Part shown: piece after piece, positions 36,415-64,000 of the stretch | How positions within the stretch are numbered: position 1 is the stretch's first letter | Layout: every line of letters starts with the position of its first letter | DNA from: Pteria penguin | Lineage: Eukaryota; Mollusca; Bivalvia; Pterioida; Pteriidae | DNA length: 64,000 nt | Assembly: GCA_035048485.1 (NCBI GenBank) | Contig: CM068581.1 | Location: 8,321,430-8,385,429 of the forward strand | Direction of reading: 5' to 3' | Notes under the pieces: generated by a model | What the model was told of the DNA's origin: nothing | Databases searched by the model: none | What the model saw: the letters and a program-made list of their open reading frames with translations, nothing else | Position numbers and translations under genes: made by a program

Positions 36415-37337
36415 TACGAAGCCGTTTTCGAGCCATTTTAAAGAAGAAAAATTTTTTTTCATCTCGTTCGAACGAGACAATTTCAACTTAAAATTCATAT
36501 AAATCTAGATCCGTTTCACACTTACAAACACAATGTGCATGTTTATTCTGAAACACACGACTTATCAACGGAAAGGAAATACTTAAGTTAAAGAATAATT
36601 TATTACATTGAAAAGAAGAAGAATGCAAGGGCAAAAAAGGGGGGTGTTATTATGCCATCAGAGATATTCTTTACTCCTCTTGAAAATTAAAAGTGTTATT
36701 AATAATGATTTATAAATTTGAGAATTGAAATATAAACTGAATGGTACTTACTGATGTACAGTGAAACACTCATAATCATGCACTATTATTTCATTAATGA
36801 TTAATATTAATTGGTGAGGTTACTGAGCCAAGTTAGGTTGATTCCAGTGGCTTCAAGTAATAAATATAAAGGGTAGGAGGTGAGGTTCCAAACTAAATGT
36901 TACAAATATACTTAAGATCTGCCATCTGATACACTGATAGACTGAAATAATACGTATTATGTATTTCAACTAAATCAAGGCCAAACACAGGGGCACGATC
37001 AGATGTAGCTCTTGCTTATGTAATTATTTAAACGATCAAACATCCGCTACTAAAGAAATTGTTAGAAAATATCAAAAGATCGATTGATGTACGATATTCA
37101 TTTCTTCTTATCGGTTAATAACATTTACACTGCAGACTATGGTATGCGATAGTTTTTCGTTCGAACGAGATAATTTTCTCGTTCGAACGAAAACTATCAT
37201 ATACCATTTTTTCTCGTCCGAACGAGATTTTTTTTTTCTCTTTGGAACGAGATTTTTCTCGTTCGAACGAGATAGTTTCTCGTTGGAACGAGATAATAAA
37301 AATTATTCTTCTTTAAAATGGCACGAAAACGGCTTCG
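36415..37337. mobile_element. 923-bp terminal-inverted-repeat element rich in TTCGAA palindromes
   Basis: CGAAGCCGTTTTCGAGCC at the left pairs with GGCACGAAAACGGCTTCG at the right, and the pairing extends through CATTTTAAAGAAGAA. TACCTCAG directly repeats outside (36407-36414 and 37338-37345), a candidate 8-bp target-site duplication, although two extra bases (TA) sit between the left copy and the inverted repeat. TCTCGTTCGAACGAGA-type palindromes occur once near the left end and about six times at 37150-37295. No transposase. Confidence 0.78.
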
Positions 37338-37345
37338 TACCTCAG

Positions 37346-38379
37346 ACACAATCAATCTTCAAACTTTCGCTACTAGACAGTACTAGACCGTATTCTAAAA
37401 TATTGAAACGAGCATCTATTAACAAGCGGAATTCAGTTATTTATAGCTAACCCAATCTAAAAATACCATCCATGTAGTTTAAATAAAATAGAACAAAAGA
37501 AACAAACATAGTTCACGTATTTGACATAACATGATGAAGTAAAGCCCGAAAACTGAAAAATATAAGATACTTCAACTTTAAAATGACTTTTTCTCATAAG
37601 AAAACTCAATTAAAGCGAGTGACCTATATTTAGCGATTGTCATGGGATTTCACAACTGTAAAGGTAAGCGCATGAATTTTACACAGCATTTCAATGGAAA
37701 TTTGAGGTGTATTTTCAGTACAATATTTCTAATTAGATTTAGATACTATCAGGTCAACAATGCAATGACCCCGTCTAAAGTCAAAATTCATAATGAAGGG
37801 AGGGGGGCCTATTGTCATACTGTTCTGACCACTACCAACCCTTCCTAAATAAATTAAAAAAAATAAAAACATGACACTACTATGAGGGAAAACTTACTAA
37901 ATAGCCAGTTTCCCCAAAGGAAAAATACTATTTAGCCAGTTCTACGGAGGGAAAGACTGCTATGGGGAAAGCTGAAAGGCTATCATACAACACCGGTTCT
38001 GCTTTATTTGCGTATTTACTATTGTGTACATCTGAGCCATGTTCGTATACAAAGGACGAATATGGAAAAAAGTGCATACAGCTCATGTAGCGTCTGTTAA
38101 GATACCGTGTGGCATAAACGAAGGATTACCGTACAAACATATAAAACTTCCTCATATCCTTGTTGCATAAAATATCGGAAATGTTCAGATGTTAACCCTT
38201 CCCTGCTTCTTTCGCTTTGGATCTGCCAATGCATATAGACATATCTTATTATCGTAGGCGATAAAATCTGTATCACGCGTTCAACTTTTACACAGGTAAT
38301 AAACAAATAAAAGTGGCACAATAAAGAGAACATCGGGTATAATGTAAAAAGTCCTGAATCTTCACACTCACCTGTCATA
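37346..38379. other. Upstream flank of the split gene
   Basis: AT-rich, no other gene recognised. No firm promoter motif; a weak TATA-like GGTATAATGTAAAA lies at about 38336-38349. Confidence 0.4.
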
Positions 38380-59884
<21,505 letters not shown>

Positions 59885-61200
59885 TAGATATGGTACCAAA
59901 AACACCACTCTGATCTATTTTTAAGAGATCAGAGATTTATCTTTTTAATTTATCGAATGGTTGTGACATGACAATGAATATGATGAAGCATGGCTCACAA
60001 CAAATCCAACAAATACAATCTTTATGTCATACATGAACGTTTATTGAATATATTTTAGCTGTGTCTTCGTTTCAGTATACGGTTTTTTTATGGTTTTGAC
60101 AGGAGGTAGTTGTTTTTGTGCTAGGCCATATTTCTGATGACTTATGCAATTCCATGAGTCAAGAATTGTAATTGTTCCACTAACACACACGACATTTGTC
60201 ATTTATTGATTGTCGAATTGTTAATCCGCGATTTTGGTGACACTAATCATAATGCTTAACTTATAGAAAATGTGGAGAGGAAGTTTTGAAAATAGGATTT
60301 AACAGTTTCACATATATGGTGTATATTTTGTTTATTACATCATCACATAATCGGAAACCTGAACAGAATATTTAAAATTCTAAGTGTTAGCTAAGAATAT
60401 GACAATAGAACCAATATCAAATGTGAAGAAATAATAGTATGGTTAGGTCCTTTACAATGGAGTTACAAGCGACAACTTAACATGAATGACCTCAGACGGG
60501 CGGCAAAACCTATATCGAGTGAGGAATACGCAATAATTAGATTCCTCTCGATCTAGGTTTTGACTTCTAAAACTGCCAAACTGTGGAATGGTTCACCTTA
60601 TGCTTTTTAAAATGGCATTTAACAAAACAACTCTAATGTCTTTCGATACAGAAATTTGTATTTATACATGTAAATGAGATGATCTGCAGTGAATATTTAT
60701 TTTCCAGACCTGTCGTATAAATATTAAACACATTTCATTTCGTATATATTGTATATATGCTAATAGTTCGCGTCAATGAATTTGTCACGTTTATGGCAGT
60801 GTTCAGAATTTAGGTGTGACAAAAATCGGATTAAATCATAATGAACTTCGTGAAATCCTACCTTCAATCACATTGATAACCGTAGACATAGCAAGATAAA
60901 ACCTTTACTTATTCAAATCTATCATATCTCACCTTGCTAACTTTCATTGACCGCCTATTTATTACATGTTGTATATTTTAAACTTAAAAAAAGAGGGAGC
61001 ATGTGACCGGGGAGAATATGCATCTCCTGCTAGCTGGCAACACCCATCATTCCCAGTGGAAATATTCGAATAGATCGATAGGTAGATATAGGTATTAAAT
61101 GCGGCGTTCAAAATGGTAGGAATACGTCTCCTATCAGAATATCATTCAGTATTTTGACTAGCGACATGTCACACTGTATGACAAGAGGCTCGTATCGAAC
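59885..61200. other. Downstream flank of the split gene
   Basis: AT-rich 3' untranslated or intergenic DNA. No AATAAA is obvious near the stop; ATTAAA near 60722 is a weak candidate signal. Confidence 0.4.
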
Positions 61201-61429
61201 TTCCTCAGTGGCGTTGTTAGTCTACCACTTTAGCAGTTGCACATCCATTGCCGAGCAATTTATATGAAAATTGTTTTGTCCCTCGGCTCATACTGCAGTT
61301 AAAGACCATGTTGTAATGGCGGCCTTTTTCATCCCTTGGCAACAGCGTTGCAAGTGGGATATTGTAACGGTACCATTCGTGTGTGAGCGCGTGCGTGTGT
61401 GGATGGGTGCTTACTTGCGCGTGTCTGTA

Positions 61430-61710
61430 ACAAAACATGGTAGACACTCTAGGAGTCACAGTTTTTGCCCTATTGGGTTCACAGTGCAAATATAGCTTAA
61501 ATATAATGAGGGGAAAATGCCTATTGATTTATTAATTTAAAGGTCAAAGGTCAAGGTCACTAGAGGTCATAATAAAAAACCTTGCAGACACTCTAGAAGT
61601 CACAGTTTTGGCCCCATTGGGTTCATACTTCACGTATGGTTTTAGTATAATGAGAGGAAGATCCCTATTTATTTTGGGTTCTATAGGTCAAAGGTCAAGG
61701 TAAATTTAGT
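61430..61710. repeat. About 144-bp duplicated repeat with DR1-like AGGTCA motifs
   Basis: Two copies share AGACACTCTAGGAGTCACAG, CCATTGGGTTCA and end in AGGTCAAAGGTCAAGGTCA (near 61541) or its slightly altered form (near 61685). Confidence 0.8.
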
Positions 61711-62035
61711 ACCATTGGCTTTCCTGCCGTGCAAGGGGATGCCACGCTTGGCGTTGCTGTTGTTAACAATAGTAACGTCAATTACTTTTGGTCAATCAAT
61801 TGAAACAGTCTGGCAAATTCACGGAAAAAATTCCGTTTGCGAAATTTTGAAGCAAATCAAGTTCCTACATTTGATTTTCGCCACTAAATACCTCTCTACG
61901 TCATGACTTAATTAAACCAAATTGTTGTCTTGCATGCGCTGTTGTTTCAACCGAGTCTAAATCATACGTCTGTAATTCAGATACACCTGGATTTTTCTCA
62001 GATAAGCAATATGATAATTATAGATATTGGATTTG
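61711..62035. other. No confirmed gene
   Basis: A short frame with a signal-peptide-like start (MPRLALLLLTIVTS at 61739) was considered but lacks a donor, homology or continuation. Confidence 0.35.
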
Positions 62036-62930
62036 TACCGAGTTATATAATGCTATATAATGATAATCACATTTTTGATAGATAAAAATTTATTGGCAAT
62101 ATTTATCAACAAATTATTGGGATTCCTATGGGCACTGAATGTGTTTTATAACAGATATATTTTCATATTGTTATGAGAGTGACTACATACATTCTATTCA
62201 AACTTTGAAACGTTTCGACCTTAATGACGTGTTCATTGACACCTCTAGATATCTCAAAGATATCTGAGTAATCGATAAACCTGAGTTTGAAAAACATATT
62301 ACTGACATTTATACAACTGAACTTTCAATTATACAAAGCCAATACTTCTGATAAGGAAACAACTTTCTCGGACTTAAGTATTAAAAATTATTATCAACTA
62401 TATCCATACACATTTTAAGATAAACGTGACGACTTCGGATTTCCTATTGCAGTATTCTCTCATTTATTACATGGTTGAGTCCCCAGACTCCATCATACTG
62501 TATTTATATTAGTCATTTGGTTCGATTTGCTAGAGCCTGCACTAACGTTTTGTATTTTCATACAAACATTTTCGAATCAGTTTGAAACTTCTGACTCAGA
62601 GTTATAGAAAATTTGAAAAACTTTTGGTAAATTTTTACACATTTTATTTTGAAGTTTAATCTAAATTCGGAAATGTGACTATTTAACAATATGTTTCCAT
62701 CGGTCTTTCTCATCCCAACTTTTTTGTTGTGATCTAGTGTAAAAACTAAGAAGGATCAAGGTTCCGATAATTTCCATCTCCTGGGATTCTAAAATAATTA
62801 ATTAAACGCCTTCGACATCGACAGTATGACCCCGAGATCATCGTAAAGACCATAGATCTTGTATTAGGCCCCTCCACAGCCTTATACAGACTACTTGAGC
62901 GTTGTACTCTGACTGACAGGGTGGTGGGGA
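62036..62930 (+). pseudogene. Decayed reverse transcriptase (retroelement, possibly Penelope-like)
   Basis: Across several frames and stops: GIPMGTEC (62108-62140 region), TSRYLKDI in place of an RYLDD catalytic block (about 62240-62265), FEKHITDIYTTELS, then DDFGFPIAVF and LVRFARACTNV, and further on RLRHRQYDPEII with GPSTALYR. The order matches reverse transcriptases with GIPMGT and RYLDD motifs found in many invertebrates. The catalytic DD is lost and many stops occur. Assignment to Penelope-like elements is tentative. Confidence 0.7.
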
Positions 62931-63057
62931 CTCGATGATGGGCCTTGTTCAAACCTGTTCAGAGGAGACAAGGTCCTGAGCTTCGTCCCCTCTGACTGTT
63001 CATCGGGACTCCCTATGTTACTTTAATTGACCGTTCTAAGTCGGTATCGTTATTGTA

Positions 63058-63441
63058 CAGTCTGATTAAAACGATATCTTTATTCCACTTCTCTATTTGT
63101 CCCACTGCGGATAAATATCTGGCGAAACTCCGTAAGGGGTCATGTTCTGGTGAACTCTGATGATGTTTCCGTCACCGAAACCGTTATTTCCCATAGCCAA
63201 ACAATGACTCGGCTAGGCACGTGATAGTGACGCAATATGTAACAAACACTGTCCAAAATCTACGTTGTAGGTCACGTAAGCTGCGGATGTTAATTTCATT
63301 CCTAGGAATTTGTAGCCGACCCACTGATTGGCTGAAAATCAGAGTTCACCAGAACATGACCCCTTAGGGAATTTCGCCAGATCTTTATCCGTAATGGGAC
63401 AAATAGAGAAGCGGAATAAAGATATGGTTTTAATCAGATTG
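63058..63441. mobile_element. 384-bp MITE with about 100-bp terminal inverted repeats
   Basis: The left arm (CAGTCTGATTAAAACGATAT to GTTCTGGTGAACTCTGA) and the right arm (TCAGAGTTCACCAGAACATG to ATGGTTTTAATCAGATTG) are complementary over about 100 bp at roughly 90% by eye. CGTTAT lies outside both ends, but the duplication is imperfect. No protein. Confidence 0.88.
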
Positions 63442-63880
63442 CGTTATCATGGGCGGATCTAGAAATTTTTAAAAGGGGGGTCGGCATTTTCCCGCAAAAT
63501 CAACATTGCTTTATTTTATGAAATTCAATATATAAGACTTTCATGCCCAAAGTCGACAATCCAGACAATTTTCAAATTTATATTTTATCTATTATTTTTC
63601 GGAGATGTTTGCTTCGGTATTAACACATGTACCGTGTGAAAGAAAAGGGACTGGGAGAAAGCTAGAACCCGAACTCGCAACCTCCACAGTGCTCTACAAA
63701 CAGATATTCTCAATTCTGATGAACATTACTCAACATTCGTCACATAAAGTCATATTACACATTTTCAGCACCTGCGACCATATATAGGCAGCACAGTTCA
63801 TATCATGGAATTATTGACAAGTGCAACCTTGTATGAAATTTGCAGCATAATTTTGATTACTACTGCTTAAAAATCATTTT
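63442..63880. other. No recognised feature
   Basis: AT-rich; small frames without support. Confidence 0.45.
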
Positions 63881-63898
63881 ACACATGTTCCATAATAA

Positions 63899-64000
63899 AC
63901 AAGATGTGTTTGTGAAACGCAATGCCACTGGCGGCAACAAAGTCCGGAAAAAGCTATTTTTAGCCTCAAGGTCACAGTCAAGGTCAGAATGCCATTGACC
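63899..64000. repeat. Edge of a dispersed repeat with AGGTCA half-sites
   Basis: AACAAGATGTGTTTGTGAAA followed by CAAGGTCACAGTCAAGGTCA. The sequence is cut by the window end. Confidence 0.6.

Noticed and set aside
61715..61906. Small secreted protein candidate starting MPRLALLLL
   Set aside because: The frame begins in repeat sequence, is short, lacks a donor splice site and a recognisable family.
63145..63195. Possible hammerhead ribozyme: CTGATGA followed by GAAAC
   Set aside because: The stretch between them cannot form stem II with the required closing G-C pair, and no matching stem I or III was found. It is the centre of a MITE.

Overview
The window is eukaryotic, very probably from a mollusc and most likely a bivalve. 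The evidence is split genes with GT-AG introns, AT-rich repeat-laden intergenic DNA, tRNA-derived SINEs, a CR1/Jockey-type LINE, Tc1-type remnants and dispersed repeats of a kind common in bivalve genomes. I cannot name the species. Gene density is very low: one intronless class A GPCR (33206-34693, minus strand) and one six-exon membrane-protein gene that I assembled by hand (38380-59884, plus strand). One weak candidate terminal exon lies at 10754-10922.

Layout. 1-6.5 kb: four minisatellites (31, 32, 36 and 43 bp). The 31-bp array reverses orientation twice, and the 36-bp array grows out of a SINE fragment. 7-8.5 kb: a SINE with target-site duplications, a microsatellite and a 34-bp array. 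9-23 kb: a 50-bp satellite in several blocks. It hosts a 5'-truncated LINE (itself split by a SINE), a tandem A-B-A-B-A element and a TA-flanked MITE. 23-27 kb: low-complexity DNA and two terminal-inverted-repeat elements. 27.5-32.6 kb: a 59-bp satellite with higher-order duplications. 33-35 kb: the GPCR. 35.7-37.3 kb: a long (TA)n tract, a SINE and a TIR element rich in TTCGAA palindromes. 38.4-59.9 kb: the split gene. 60-64 kb: its downstream flank, repeats carrying AGGTCA half-sites, a decayed reverse transcriptase and a 384-bp MITE.

The six exons (64, 381, 255, 231, 45 and 431 coding bases) are joined by five introns, all phase 1, and give 468 codons plus stop. The predicted protein has a signal peptide, a WAP/VWC-like cysteine-rich region, two ectodomain modules (the second a clear HYR domain), a short Ser/Thr stalk, one transmembrane helix, a basic stop-transfer stretch and a cytoplasmic tail with two PPxY motifs and an LPxY. 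It looks like a cell-surface receptor or adhesion molecule that can recruit WW-domain proteins.

The introns of this gene are packed with tandem arrays (93, 56, 27, 45, 157, 72 and 141 bp periods). The 27-bp array of intron 2 repeats a consensus 5' splice-site motif dozens of times on the sense strand. This, the A-B-A element and the SINE-born minisatellite are the observations I find most worth testing. Long reading frames inside the 27-, 36- and 93-bp arrays are by-products of periods divisible by three and were not called as genes. Coordinates of array edges are accurate to within about one repeat unit.
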